This document shows positions 50,411-58,907 of a stretch of 64,000 nt of DNA, in pieces. This DNA comes from Pseudomonas libanensis. Its GTDB lineage: Bacteria; Pseudomonadota; Gammaproteobacteria; Pseudomonadales; Pseudomonadaceae. The stretch's first letter is position 1; every line of letters starts with the position of its first letter. Location: the NCBI RefSeq assembly GCF_001439685.1, contig NZ_JYLH01000006.1, forward strand, positions 279,253 through 343,252, written 5' to 3'. The notes under the pieces were generated by a model. The model worked only from the letters and a program-made list of their open reading frames with translations, had not been told where the DNA came from and ran no database searches. The translations under genes were made by a program, and so were the position numbers.

Positions 50411-51262
50411 ATGCGTGTCAGTTCGTTGAAGTCAGCTATGTGTAATACCGCGCAAGCACTCGAACGTCATAGGGATTTTGAAGCGTGCATGAGAGCGCAT
50501 TACCACGTGCTGCTCGTGCCCTATTCAAGACGACCGTTTTTCTACAAGAGTGCACTTAAATACAGCCGCTTGATGGTGTCGTTTGCGTTATTGAGCCGGT
50601 ACTTTTCCACCCCTCTGCCATTGTTGGCAGAAGTTAAGGCCCTGTGCGTGGCGCGCAGGTATTGTTCGAAAAACAGCCTGGAATCAATCTTCCTGTTGTT
50701 TCGGGCCCTGGGTTTCATGGAGGTTGCACCGCACCCCGAAGACAGTCGCTTCCGGGTGTATTCACCCTCGGATGAAGCTTGCCGTGAAGCGCGCTTGATG
50801 CTGACGGCGCTTACTGAGTCGTTGGCGCTGCTGTACCCGGAACGGGAGATTTTCCGGCAGATGCGCGACCTTGATGATCGCGGGTTCCTGGCCCTCTATT
50901 TCAAGGGTTTCGCCGTGATCCTCGCCTCTGAACTGACGGTGGATGTGTTACTGCCCGAGTGTTACTGGCTGGTGAAACGCGACGCCGGGCATCTGTTGAT
51001 GCTGGCAATCTATAACGATGCCTTTGCGCCGGACAATGACCGCGCTACCTTCAGGTCGTCGTCCTACCTGGCATTGGCCAAGCAACTTTCCGTGTCCAAG
51101 ACCCACATTATCCGCATGGTGCAGGAGGGCGTGGAGAAGGGCTATTTCAAGGCTCACTCCAAGACCCGGCTGGAAGTCCTGCCGCCTTTCGCCAGTCTGG
51201 TAAAGCGCTTCATGGCCTTTTCATTTGCGGTTGGCCTGCATGCTATTGAGATGGGAGCGTAG
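50411..51262 (+). CDS. Uncharacterised protein with C-terminal winged-helix-like region
   Basis: 283 residues from the ATG at 50411 (AGGG 8 bp upstream); the TTG at 50390 is a weaker start. I do not recognise the family. The N-terminal two thirds are helical (VSFALLSRYFSTPLPLLAEVKAL, LESIFLLFRALGFMEVAPHPEDSRFRVY). Residues about 215-255 look like a DNA-binding winged helix: SSYLALAKQLSVSKTHIIRMVQEGVEKGYFKA. No membrane segment is obvious. The stop is 2 bp before a diguanylate cyclase gene, so the two are probably one operon, with this protein as regulator or partner. Confidence 0.6.
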   Translation: MRVSSLKSAMCNTAQALERHRDFEACMRAHYHVLLVPYSRRPFFYKSALKYSRLMVSFALLSRYFSTPLPLLAEVKALCVARRYCSKNSLESIFLLFRALGFMEVAPHPEDSRFRVYSPSDEACREARLMLTALTESLALLYPEREIFRQMRDLDDRGFLALYFKGFAVILASELTVDVLLPECYWLVKRDAGHLLMLAIYNDAFAPDNDRATFRSSSYLALAKQLSVSKTHIIRMVQEGVEKGYFKAHSKTRLEVLPPFASLVKRFMAFSFAVGLHAIEMGA

Positions 51263-51264
51263 GG

Positions 51265-52293
51265 ATGCCTGCTAACTTGAAGTTGCGGCCCCGGATGCGC
51301 AGTTTGCTGTCGCCCGCCGTGACGCAAGCCGAATGGATAGGGATTATTGCCTGGGTCGGCATGTTGTTGATTCATCCGGCCCTGCAGTTGGATATTTATA
51401 CGGTGGGCGTCACTCTTGGCCTGTTGGTTGTCTGCCGCGTGCATACCAGGACCGCCAACTTTCTACTTTGGCGGGTGCTGGGGGTGACCTATATGGTGCT
51501 GTTGTCGGTCGGCTTCGCCTACATCATTCGCTTGAATGAAGAGTTGCGCATTTATGGCCTGCCATTGGCCGTCACCCTGGTGGTGGGCAGCGCCATCTTG
51601 TTTATCAGTATCCAGGATTATCTGGCCGACGCGCTCCTGGTCTGGCTTATTCTGTGGCCGCCGATGCAGGCCGATATATATGCGGGCACCGAGGTCTATC
51701 TGCTGATGTTTTGTGCTTCTTCGGTGTCCATTGGTTTTATCTTGAGTTACTCCTATCTGAAGAACCTGCGCTCGGTATTGCTGGTGGAAAGTGAGTTTCG
51801 CGCATTGGCCGAAACGGATTATCTGACCTCGATCCTCAACCGGCGCGCCTTTATGCAAAGTTTCGAAAAGTTGCTCAGTGATGGCCAGAGCGGCTACTTC
51901 ATCATGTTGGATATCGACAGTTTCAAGGAAAAAAATGACCTGTATGGCCACGATGTGGGCGACAAGATCCTGCGCGCCATGGCCGTGTGCCTGAAAAACG
52001 CCAAGGGTAGCCACAGCTTTGGTCGGATCGGCGGGGAAGAGTTCGGTGTGTTGTTGCAGGGCGATGACCCGGAACTGGCCTGCGATTTTGCCCTGGCGTT
52101 ACTGCAGTCGATCCGCAGCAGTGTCGCTGCACCGCATCACTACACGTGCAGTGCGGGCATGGCGCGCTTTTCGGCGGGCGACGACCTGTCGACGGTGCTC
52201 AAGATGGCAGACAAGAACCTGTATGGCGCCAAGCGCAACGGCAAGGACTGCGTGCATCTGGACGGTGCGCTGCTGCAGCCGGTTTTATCCTGA
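51265..52293 (+). CDS. Membrane diguanylate cyclase (GGDEF)
   Basis: 342 residues. Six hydrophobic segments between residues 22 and 165 form a MASE-like membrane sensor with no known ligand. The GGDEF domain follows: AETDYLTSILNRRAFMQSFE, YFIMLDIDSFKEKNDLYGHDVGDKIL, active loop FGRIGGEEFGVLL and MADKNLYGAKRNGKD. The intact GGEEF and metal-binding Asp indicate c-di-GMP synthesis. No RxxD inhibitory site is seen four to five residues before GGEEF. Co-transcribed with the winged-helix gene (2-bp gap). Confidence 0.9.
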   Translation: MPANLKLRPRMRSLLSPAVTQAEWIGIIAWVGMLLIHPALQLDIYTVGVTLGLLVVCRVHTRTANFLLWRVLGVTYMVLLSVGFAYIIRLNEELRIYGLPLAVTLVVGSAILFISIQDYLADALLVWLILWPPMQADIYAGTEVYLLMFCASSVSIGFILSYSYLKNLRSVLLVESEFRALAETDYLTSILNRRAFMQSFEKLLSDGQSGYFIMLDIDSFKEKNDLYGHDVGDKILRAMAVCLKNAKGSHSFGRIGGEEFGVLLQGDDPELACDFALALLQSIRSSVAAPHHYTCSAGMARFSAGDDLSTVLKMADKNLYGAKRNGKDCVHLDGALLQPVLS

Positions 52294-52307
52294 CGCGCAG
52301 GCGTCCT

Positions 52308-52607
52308 CTACAGCTGCGACAGAATACTCGCCAGCAACCCGGGAAAGCGGCTCTCCAGTTCGTCGCGACGCAACGAATTCATATGGGTAGTGCCCACGTT
52401 GCGGGTGTGCACCAGGCCGGCATCGCGCAGCACCCGGAAGTGGTGGGACATGCTGGATTTAGGCCGCCCGCCATCCAGTTCACCGCAGCTGGCTTCGGGC
52501 ACGCCGGCCAGGCAGCGCACGATGTCCAGGCGTACGGGGTCGCTCAAGGCGTAAAGCACGCGCTCAAGCGTCAATTCTTGCGCAGTAGGGTGTTTGAAGG
52601 CTCGCAT
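52308..52607 (-). CDS. ArsR-family repressor
   Basis: 99 residues: winged helix with VLYALSDPVRLDIVRCLAG, GRPKSSMSHHFRVLRDAGLVHTRNVGTTHMNSL. The usual metal motif ELCVCDL is replaced by CGELDGGRPKS, with a single Cys, so it probably senses something other than metal through this site, perhaps reactive electrophiles. Divergent from xenA with a perfect inverted repeat between them, so it most likely represses xenA and itself. Confidence 0.85.
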   Translation of the reverse strand: MRAFKHPTAQELTLERVLYALSDPVRLDIVRCLAGVPEASCGELDGGRPKSSMSHHFRVLRDAGLVHTRNVGTTHMNSLRRDELESRFPGLLASILSQL

Positions 52608-52642
52608 GGGCGGATCATAACAGGGGGGTAGCGTTCAATACC

Positions 52643-52666
52643 ATAGTTCGATTACCATCGAACTAT
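52643..52666. promoter_or_regulatory. Inverted-repeat operator between arsR and xenA
   Basis: ATAGTTCGAT-TACC-ATCGAACTAT is a perfect 10-bp inverted repeat with a 4-bp centre, followed by CGAAT that extends a half-site. It lies 36 bp from the arsR-type start and 31 bp from xenA, over the likely promoters. Its size and symmetry fit an ArsR dimer. Confidence 0.75.
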
Positions 52667-52696
52667 CGAATCAAACACCCTTCCTTGGAGTATCTG

Positions 52697-53788
52697 ATGT
52701 CCGCCTTGTTCGAACCGTTCAAACTTAAAGACGTTACCTTGCGCAATCGCATTGCCATCCCGCCGATGTGCCAATACATGGCCGATGACGGCATGGTCAA
52801 CGATTGGCACCACGTACACCTGGCCGGCATGGCCCGTGGCGGGGCCGGCCTGCTGGTGGTCGAGGCCACCGCCGTCGCTCCCGAAGGGCGTATCACCCCA
52901 GGCTGTGCCGGTATTTGGAGCGATGCCCATGCCCAGGCGTTCGTGCCCATGGTCAAGGCCATCAAGGCCGCAGGTTCGGTGCCGGGCATCCAGATCGCCC
53001 ACGCCGGCCGCAAGGCCAGCGCCAACCGCCCATGGGAAGGCGATGACCACATCCCGGCTTCCGATGCACGCAGCTGGGAAACCATCGCCCCTTCGGCCAT
53101 CGCGTTCGGGGCCAACCTGCCCAACGTACCGCGTGCCATGACCCTGGACGATATCGCCCGCGTCCAGCAGGACTTCGTCGACGCCGCCCGCCGTGCCCGT
53201 GACGCCGGTTTTGAATGGATCGAGCTGCACTTCGCCCACGGCTACCTGGGCCAGAGCTTTTTCTCCGAGCATTCCAACCAGCGCACCGATGCCTACGGTG
53301 GCAGCTTCGACAACCGCAGCCGCTTCCTCCTGGAAACCCTGGCCGCCGTGCGTGAGGTCTGGCCGGAAAACCTGCCGCTTACCGCGCGGTTCGGCGTGAT
53401 TGAATACGACGGCCGTGATGAGCAGACCCTCACCGAGTCCATCGAGCTGGCTCGCCGCTTCAAGGACGGTGGCCTCGACCTGCTGAGTGTCAGCGTCGGT
53501 TTCACCATTCCCGACACCAACATACCGTGGGGCCCGGCTTTCATGGGCCCGATTGCTGAACGTGTACGTCGTGAAGCCGGTATCCCGGTGACATCCGCCT
53601 GGGGCTTCGGTACCCCGCAACTGGCCGAAGGCGCGTTGCAGGCCGGGCACCTGGACCTGGTGTCGGTAGGGCGTGCGCATTTGGCCGATCCACATTGGGC
53701 GTACTTTGCGGCCAAGGAGCTGGGTGTGGAAAAATCCTCCTGGACCTTGCCGGCGCCTTACGCGCATTGGTTGGAACGCTATCGCTGA
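52697..53788 (+). CDS. xenA: Old-yellow-enzyme family ene-reductase (xenobiotic reductase A)
   Basis: 363 residues, the length of P. putida XenA, which it resembles along its whole visible sequence. Start at ATG 52697 with TTGGAG at 6 bp. FMN-binding TIM barrel with the thermophilic-like class Cys in PPMCQYM, substrate anion pair HFAHGY, QRTDAYGGSFDNR, and SVGRAHLADPHW. It reduces activated alkenes and nitro compounds with NADPH. Divergent from the ArsR-type gene and followed by a strong terminator. Confidence 0.95.
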   Translation: MSALFEPFKLKDVTLRNRIAIPPMCQYMADDGMVNDWHHVHLAGMARGGAGLLVVEATAVAPEGRITPGCAGIWSDAHAQAFVPMVKAIKAAGSVPGIQIAHAGRKASANRPWEGDDHIPASDARSWETIAPSAIAFGANLPNVPRAMTLDDIARVQQDFVDAARRARDAGFEWIELHFAHGYLGQSFFSEHSNQRTDAYGGSFDNRSRFLLETLAAVREVWPENLPLTARFGVIEYDGRDEQTLTESIELARRFKDGGLDLLSVSVGFTIPDTNIPWGPAFMGPIAERVRREAGIPVTSAWGFGTPQLAEGALQAGHLDLVSVGRAHLADPHWAYFAAKELGVEKSSWTLPAPYAHWLERYR

Positions 53789-53808
53789 GGCGGGCCAGGC
53801 ATACACAA

Positions 53809-53835
53809 GAGCCACTCAAGTGAGTGGCTTTTTTT
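53809..53835 (+). terminator. Rho-independent terminator after xenA
   Basis: AGCCACTCA, a 2-nt loop and TGAGTGGCT are followed by seven T, 21 bp after the xenA stop. Confidence 0.93.
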
Positions 53836-53887
53836 CGCCTGGTGTTTATGCACGCACTACGGAGGCCAAAGGTCTGAGCGAAAAATA

Positions 53888-53916
53888 ACAAATGAGAATG
53901 GATGCCAAATGAGAAT
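53888..53916 (+). promoter_or_regulatory. Possible tandem Fur sites upstream of a receptor gene
   Basis: AAATGAGAAT occurs twice, at 53890 and 53907, in direct repeat 17 bp apart. Each half resembles the GATAAT/GAGAAT hexamers of Fur sites but the overall 19-bp match is only about 10 positions. It lies 76 bp before the receptor start. Confidence 0.4.
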
Positions 53917-53991
53917 CGGCTGGGCTATGATGCTCGCGAATTCTTGGCAGGTTTGCCGTCCCATCTGGCTCTTTCACTAGGTTCAACACCC

Positions 53992-56133
53992 ATGCGTCGT
54001 ACCCTGATTTCCATCTGCGTGCTTCAGGCGTTTTCCCCTTTTTCGTGGGCAGAGGATGCCCCGGCAGAAACAGCCAGTATCGAGTTGCAAGCCACCAACG
54101 TCACCGCCACCGCCGACTTCGAGTCGGCCCAGGGCCCGGTGCAGGGTTACCACGCCACACGATCAGCCAGTGCGACGCGTACCGACACCTCCATTCATGA
54201 AACCCCGCAATCCATCAGCGTTGTATCCAAGGACGTGGTCGAGGACATCGGCGCGACGCGTCTGCAGGATGCCCTCGACTATGCCGGTGGTGTCGGCCGC
54301 GCCAACAACTTCGGCGGCCAGGGCCTGACCACCTTCACCGTGCGTGGCTTTACCACCGGTGAGTTCTACCGCAATGGTTTCCCGATCAACCGCGGCTACC
54401 CGAACATGCCGGACGCCAATACCATCGAGCGTCTTGAGGTATTGCGTGGTCCGGCGACCATGCTCTACGGTCGTGGCGACCCCGGTGGCACCTTCAACGT
54501 TGTGTCCAAGCAGCCGCTGGCCGAGCGTACCGTCACCCTGGGCAGCCAGGTGAATGACCAGGGCATGAAGCGCGGCACCCTGGATGCCTCCGGCCCGCTG
54601 GACGAAGAAGGCCGCCTGGCCTATCGCCTGAACGTGGTAGGTGAGGGCGGCGATACCTTCCGCGATCATGTCGAGACCGAGCGCTACGGCGTGACGCCGG
54701 TGATCACCTGGCAGGCCAACGATGACACCAAGGTGATCTTCGAAGGCGACTTCATGCGCAACAACCACCCGTTGGACCGTGGCCTGACGCGCCTGCCCAA
54801 CCAGCGCAGCACGCCGTCGCGCGATACGTTCTGGGGCGACAAGGACGCCGGCAAGCTGCACAACGACAACAACATGGCGCAGTTGCGTTTCGAGCATGCG
54901 CTCAACGACAACTGGACCCTGGGCGGTGGTTTCCAGTGGTTGGACGGCAGTTTGAAAGGCAACGCCATCGAAGCCAATGGGGCGGGCAGCCTGGGCACCG
55001 ATGGCCGCACCCTGCAACGCAACTTCAACTACCGCAAGCTGGAATGGACCGACAAGGATTACCAGCTCAACCTGACCGGGCATTTTTCCACGGGCGGCTT
55101 CGATCACACTTTGCTCACCGGTATCGAGTACGAGGATTACGACTACAAGTCGATCATCCAGCGTTCCAGTGCGGCCCTGGGTACCTACCCGATCGACATT
55201 TTCAATCCGGTGTATGGCCAGGCGCGTCCGCCGCTGACGCGTACGCCGACCCACGACAAGGAGAACCTCAAGACCTATGCCGCGTTTGTACAGGATCAGG
55301 TGGCGCTTACCGAACGTTTGAAAGTGCTGGCGGGTGCCCGTTTCGAACGATTCGAGCATGATTACGAAACCTATGTACCCCTCGGCAAGAACTGGCAAGC
55401 CGCCGACAACGCGGTCACCCCGCGTGTGGGCGTGATCTACGACCTCACCGACACCGTCGCGGTCTATGCCGACGCCGCTCGTTCGTTCAAGCCCAATACC
55501 GGCGCCAGCCGTGAAGGCGGTGGTTTTGCGCCGGAGAAAGGCAAGTCCTATGAGATGGGGATCAAGTGGGAGGCCCTTGACCGTCAACTGAGTGTCGACG
55601 CGGCGATCTACCAGATCGAAAAGAAAAACGTGCTGACCAACGACCCGGCCGACCCCACCAACACCTTCAGCGTCGCCGCTGGCCAGGTGCGCAGCCGCGG
55701 CTTCGACCTGAACGTGGCGGGCAACCTTACACCCGAGTGGCGCGTGATTGGCGGCTACGCCTACGTGGATGCCGAGGTCACCCGCGACAACACCTTCCGT
55801 GCCGGCACCCGTCTGATGAACATTCCGCGCAACAGTTTCAGCCTGCTCAACGTCTACGAGTTCCAGGACGGCGCGCTCAAAGGCCTGGGCCTGGGGGCCG
55901 GCGGCAAGTACGTCGACCAACGCGCCGGCCAGACCGCCAACACTGGCTTCTCGATGGACGCCTACGCCGTGGTCGACCTGCTCGGCTACTACAAGGTCAA
56001 TGAGCAGGTACGCCTGAACCTGGACGTGAAGAACCTGTTCAACCGCGAGTATGAGGAAGGGGCGTTCGGCAATATCTACGCCTACCCTGGGGCGCCGCGT
56101 ACGGTGCAGGTCGGAATCTCCTACACCCTATAA
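53992..56133 (+). CDS. TonB-dependent siderophore receptor (ferrichrome/hydroxamate type)
   Basis: 713 residues from the ATG at 53992, chosen because it begins the signal peptide MRRTLISICVLQAFSPFSWA-ED. Plug: TDTSIHETPQSISVVSKDVVEDIGATRLQDALDYAGGV, FTVRGF, IERLEVLRGPATMLYGRGDPGGTFNVVSKQP, as in FhuA/FpvA-like receptors. It differs in sequence from the two cluster receptors. Barrel to GISYTL. No N-terminal signalling domain is present, so it does not control an ECF sigma factor. It has no biosynthetic neighbours, so it probably imports a xenosiderophore. Confidence 0.88.
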   Translation: MRRTLISICVLQAFSPFSWAEDAPAETASIELQATNVTATADFESAQGPVQGYHATRSASATRTDTSIHETPQSISVVSKDVVEDIGATRLQDALDYAGGVGRANNFGGQGLTTFTVRGFTTGEFYRNGFPINRGYPNMPDANTIERLEVLRGPATMLYGRGDPGGTFNVVSKQPLAERTVTLGSQVNDQGMKRGTLDASGPLDEEGRLAYRLNVVGEGGDTFRDHVETERYGVTPVITWQANDDTKVIFEGDFMRNNHPLDRGLTRLPNQRSTPSRDTFWGDKDAGKLHNDNNMAQLRFEHALNDNWTLGGGFQWLDGSLKGNAIEANGAGSLGTDGRTLQRNFNYRKLEWTDKDYQLNLTGHFSTGGFDHTLLTGIEYEDYDYKSIIQRSSAALGTYPIDIFNPVYGQARPPLTRTPTHDKENLKTYAAFVQDQVALTERLKVLAGARFERFEHDYETYVPLGKNWQAADNAVTPRVGVIYDLTDTVAVYADAARSFKPNTGASREGGGFAPEKGKSYEMGIKWEALDRQLSVDAAIYQIEKKNVLTNDPADPTNTFSVAAGQVRSRGFDLNVAGNLTPEWRVIGGYAYVDAEVTRDNTFRAGTRLMNIPRNSFSLLNVYEFQDGALKGLGLGAGGKYVDQRAGQTANTGFSMDAYAVVDLLGYYKVNEQVRLNLDVKNLFNREYEEGAFGNIYAYPGAPRTVQVGISYTL

Positions 56134-56156
56134 CGCGCTGTACACAGATCCAAAAT

Positions 56157-56181
56157 GTAGGAGGGGGCTTGCCCCCGATAG
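56157..56181 (+). repeat. REP element
   Basis: TAGGAGGGGGCTTGCCCCCGATAG, the same core as the REP pair at 35947 and 36407. It sits 24 bp after the receptor stop and may stabilise or end its transcript. Confidence 0.85.
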
Positions 56182-56209
56182 CATTATCTCAACCAACATA
56201 AGCGCCGGG

Positions 56210-56932
56210 TCACAACGGCGTCAGCACATTCATCACCGTATCCAGCGCCACCCGGGTGTCATCCAATTGCACCAGCGAGGCATGTCGCGCACCCAGTGCA
56301 TCGCGGTTCTGGATCGCGGTGAGGATCGCCTTGTGCCGGGGCAGGCTCAAACCCTGGATATCCGGGCGGCGGTTGGTGATGTTGATCGACTCGCGCAACG
56401 GCAGCGAAAGCATGTTGCACATATAGGCGAGCAGGTCGTTGCGGGTGGCGTCGGCAATCGCACGGTGGAAGTCCAGGTCGGCCTGCAACAGCTGTTCGTG
56501 GGTCTGCGCGGTTTCCATGCCCTGGTAGGCTTGTTCGATGGTGGCGATGTCTTCATCGGTGGCGGTGGTCGCGGCCATGGCGGCGATTTCCGGCTCCAGG
56601 ATACGACGCACCCCGGCCAGGGTGTTGAAGAACTCGCTGTGGGGTGTGGATTGCATCAACCAGGACAGCACGTCCGGGTCGAGCAGGTGCCATTTCAAGC
56701 GTGGCCGCACCACCGCGCCCACCCGTGGCTTGGAATACACCAGGCCCTTGGCACTCAGCACCCGCGTCGCCTCGCGCAATACCGAGCGGCTGACCTGGTA
56801 TTCCTCGCACAGCGTAGCTTCCATGGGCAGCCGTTCTTCGGGCTTGAAGCGGCCGGAAACGATGTGCATGCCCAAGTCCTGGACGATCTGGGCATGCTGG
56901 CTCTTGCGCGGCTTGGGCGGCTGGTGATCCAT
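56210..56932 (-). CDS. FadR-subfamily GntR regulator of the aldonate operon
   Basis: 240 residues from the ATG at 56932; the longer in-frame start at 56980 is less likely. N-terminal winged helix (ERLPMEATLCEEYQVSRSVLREATRVLSAKGLVYSKPRVGAVV) and C-terminal FCD effector domain with DLDFHRAIADATRN and LPRHKAILTAIQNRDALGARHA, including the metal-binding Asp/His pattern. It follows the dehydratase gene by 48 bp in the same direction, so it is probably autoregulated from the operator between dehydratase and transporter genes. Effector probably a sugar acid. Confidence 0.87.
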   Translation of the reverse strand: MDHQPPKPRKSQHAQIVQDLGMHIVSGRFKPEERLPMEATLCEEYQVSRSVLREATRVLSAKGLVYSKPRVGAVVRPRLKWHLLDPDVLSWLMQSTPHSEFFNTLAGVRRILEPEIAAMAATTATDEDIATIEQAYQGMETAQTHEQLLQADLDFHRAIADATRNDLLAYMCNMLSLPLRESINITNRRPDIQGLSLPRHKAILTAIQNRDALGARHASLVQLDDTRVALDTVMNVLTPL

Positions 56933-56980
56933 AACGACGGATAGGCTCTGGCTTAGATTCGCCGCATCATAGCATCCCAA

Positions 56981-58717
56981 TTAGTGGGAATGCCGTGGGA
57001 CTTCGGCGCCGCGGCAACCCACCAGGAAGTCGAAATCACAGCCCTGGTCGGCCTGCAGCACATGGTCGATGTACAACTGGCGGTAGCCGCCGACGATCAG
57101 GTTCTGCGCCGGCTTGAGGTCGGCCATGCGTGCCGCCAGCTCGGCGTCCGGGATGTCCAGGTGCAGGCGGCCATTGGCACAATCGAGCTCGATCCAGTCA
57201 CCTTCCTGCACCGTGGCCAACGGCCCGCCGGCAGCGGCTTCCGGTGCCACATGCAAGACCACGGTGCCGTAAGCGGTGCCGCTCATGCGTGCATCGGAAA
57301 TACGCACCATGTCGGTCACGCCCTGGGCCAGCAGCTTGGCCGGCAAACCCATGTTGCCGACTTCGGCCATGCCCGGGTAACCCTTGGGGCCGCAGTTCTT
57401 CATGACCAGGATCGAGTTGGCGTCCACGTCCAGGTCCGGGTCGTTGATGCGCGCCTTGTACATGTCGAAGTTCTCGAACACCACCGCACGGCCGCGATGC
57501 TGCATCAGCTCGGGACTGGCCGCCGATGGCTTGAGCACCGCACCCAGGGGCGCCAGGTTGCCGCGCAACACGCAGATGCCGCCGTCGGCGCGGATCGGGT
57601 TGTCGAGTGTGCGGATCACTTCATCCTGGCCATAGATCGGTGAGTCCTTGGTGTTCTCGCCCAGGGACTTGCCGTTGACGGTCAAGGCATCGGGGTGGGG
57701 GATCAGGTTGGCTTCACCGAGGCGCCGCAGCACCGCGGGCAAGCCACCGGCGTAGTAGAACTCTTCCATCAGGAAGCGCCCGGACGGTTGCAGGTCGACG
57801 ATGGTCGGCATGCCGCGGCCGATGCGGGTCCAGTCATCCAGGTCCAATTCAACCCCGATGCGCCCGGCGATGGCCTTCAAGTGGATCACCGCATTGGTCG
57901 AACCGCCGATGGCCGCGTTTACCCGAATCGCGTTTTCAAACGCCTCCTTGGTCAGGATCTTCGACAGCTTCAAGTCTTCGCGCACCATCTCCACAGCACG
58001 CATGCCGGACATATGCGCCAGCACATAACGCCGTGCATCCACCGCCGGGATCGCCGCGTTGTGGGGCAGGGACGTGCCCAGTGCCTCGGCCATGCAGGCC
58101 ATGGTCGACGCCGTGCCCATGGTGTTGCAGGTGCCCGCCGAGCGCGACATGCCGCCTTCGGCCGCGAGGAAGTCATCCAGGGTGATAGTGCCGGCCTTGA
58201 CCTGTTCGCTGAGCTGCCACACCACGGTGCCCGAACCGATGTCCTGGCCCTTGTGCTTGCCATTGAGCATCGGCCCGCCGGTGACCACGATGGCCGGCAC
58301 ATCGCAACTGGCCGCGCCCATCAGCAGCGCCGGGGTGGTCTTGTCGCAACCGGTCAGCAGCACCACGCCATCGATGGGGTTCCCGCGAATGGCTTCCTCC
58401 ACATCCATGCTCGCCAGGTTGCGGGTGAGCATGGCGGTGGGGCGCAAATTGGATTCACCGTTGGAAAACACCGGGAATTCCACCGGGAAGCCACCGGCCT
58501 CGATCACGCCGCGCTTGACGTGCTCGGCGATCTGGCGGAAGTGGGCGTTGCACGGGGTCAGCTCCGACCAGGTATTGCAGATGCCGATGATCGGCTTGCC
58601 ATGGAACTGGTGGTCGGCAATGCCCTGGTTCTTCATCCAGCTGCGGTACATGAAGCCGTTCTTGTCGGCGGTACCAAACCACTGGGCGGAGCGTAGGCCG
58701 GGCTTTTTGTCAGGCAT
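56981..58717 (-). CDS. IlvD/Edd-family sugar-acid dehydratase, probably L-arabonate dehydratase
   Basis: 578 residues from the ATG at 58717. It shows IlvD/Edd landmarks: GICNTWSELTPCNAH, TGCDKTTPALLMGAASCDVPAI, GMSRSAGTCNTMGTASTMACM (cysteines of the Fe-S cluster), GGSTNAVIHL, KNCGPKGYPGMAEVGN and DARMSGTAYGTVVLH. Length and the pentonate-type GFMYRSWMKNQG start fit arabonate/xylonate dehydratases more than the amino-acid enzyme. With the lactonase, FAH protein, KGSA dehydrogenase and AraF nearby, it should convert L-arabonate to 2-keto-3-deoxy-L-arabonate. Divergent from the MFS gene. Confidence 0.88.
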   Translation of the reverse strand: MPDKKPGLRSAQWFGTADKNGFMYRSWMKNQGIADHQFHGKPIIGICNTWSELTPCNAHFRQIAEHVKRGVIEAGGFPVEFPVFSNGESNLRPTAMLTRNLASMDVEEAIRGNPIDGVVLLTGCDKTTPALLMGAASCDVPAIVVTGGPMLNGKHKGQDIGSGTVVWQLSEQVKAGTITLDDFLAAEGGMSRSAGTCNTMGTASTMACMAEALGTSLPHNAAIPAVDARRYVLAHMSGMRAVEMVREDLKLSKILTKEAFENAIRVNAAIGGSTNAVIHLKAIAGRIGVELDLDDWTRIGRGMPTIVDLQPSGRFLMEEFYYAGGLPAVLRRLGEANLIPHPDALTVNGKSLGENTKDSPIYGQDEVIRTLDNPIRADGGICVLRGNLAPLGAVLKPSAASPELMQHRGRAVVFENFDMYKARINDPDLDVDANSILVMKNCGPKGYPGMAEVGNMGLPAKLLAQGVTDMVRISDARMSGTAYGTVVLHVAPEAAAGGPLATVQEGDWIELDCANGRLHLDIPDAELAARMADLKPAQNLIVGGYRQLYIDHVLQADQGCDFDFLVGCRGAEVPRHSH

Positions 58718-58733
58718 GATCGATTCTCTTATT

Positions 58734-58814
58734 GTATGACTATATGTTCTATGCGTGGTTAAACATAAGCGCAAAATCGAAGCTTTGGAAGTGTTGTTTT
58801 GCAAATAGTCATAC
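58734..58814. promoter_or_regulatory. Paired inverted operator half-sites for the FadR-type regulator
   Basis: GTATGACTAT at 58734-58743 and its exact reverse complement ATAGTCATAC at 58805-58814 lie 61 bp apart in the divergent promoter region of the dehydratase and MFS genes. The second is followed by another partial TATAGTC. The T-GTATGAC/GTCATAC-A form is typical of FadR-subfamily operators, one per promoter. Confidence 0.65.
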
Positions 58815-58907
58815 TATATAGTCGATCTCAACTGAGGTATGACCCTGGCGGATTTCGCGAGAGGCGTCCCCCGAGCTTCTATAAAAACAACAATCGGAGA
58901 TCGACCC

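Noticed and set aside
54163..55920. 585-codon minus-strand open frame inside a receptor gene
   Set aside because: Shadow of the TonB-dependent receptor; no family resemblance.
56157..56181. GGGGGCTTGCCCCC hairpin as a classical terminator
   Set aside because: It matches the REP family elsewhere in the window and has no T-run, so it was listed as a repeat.
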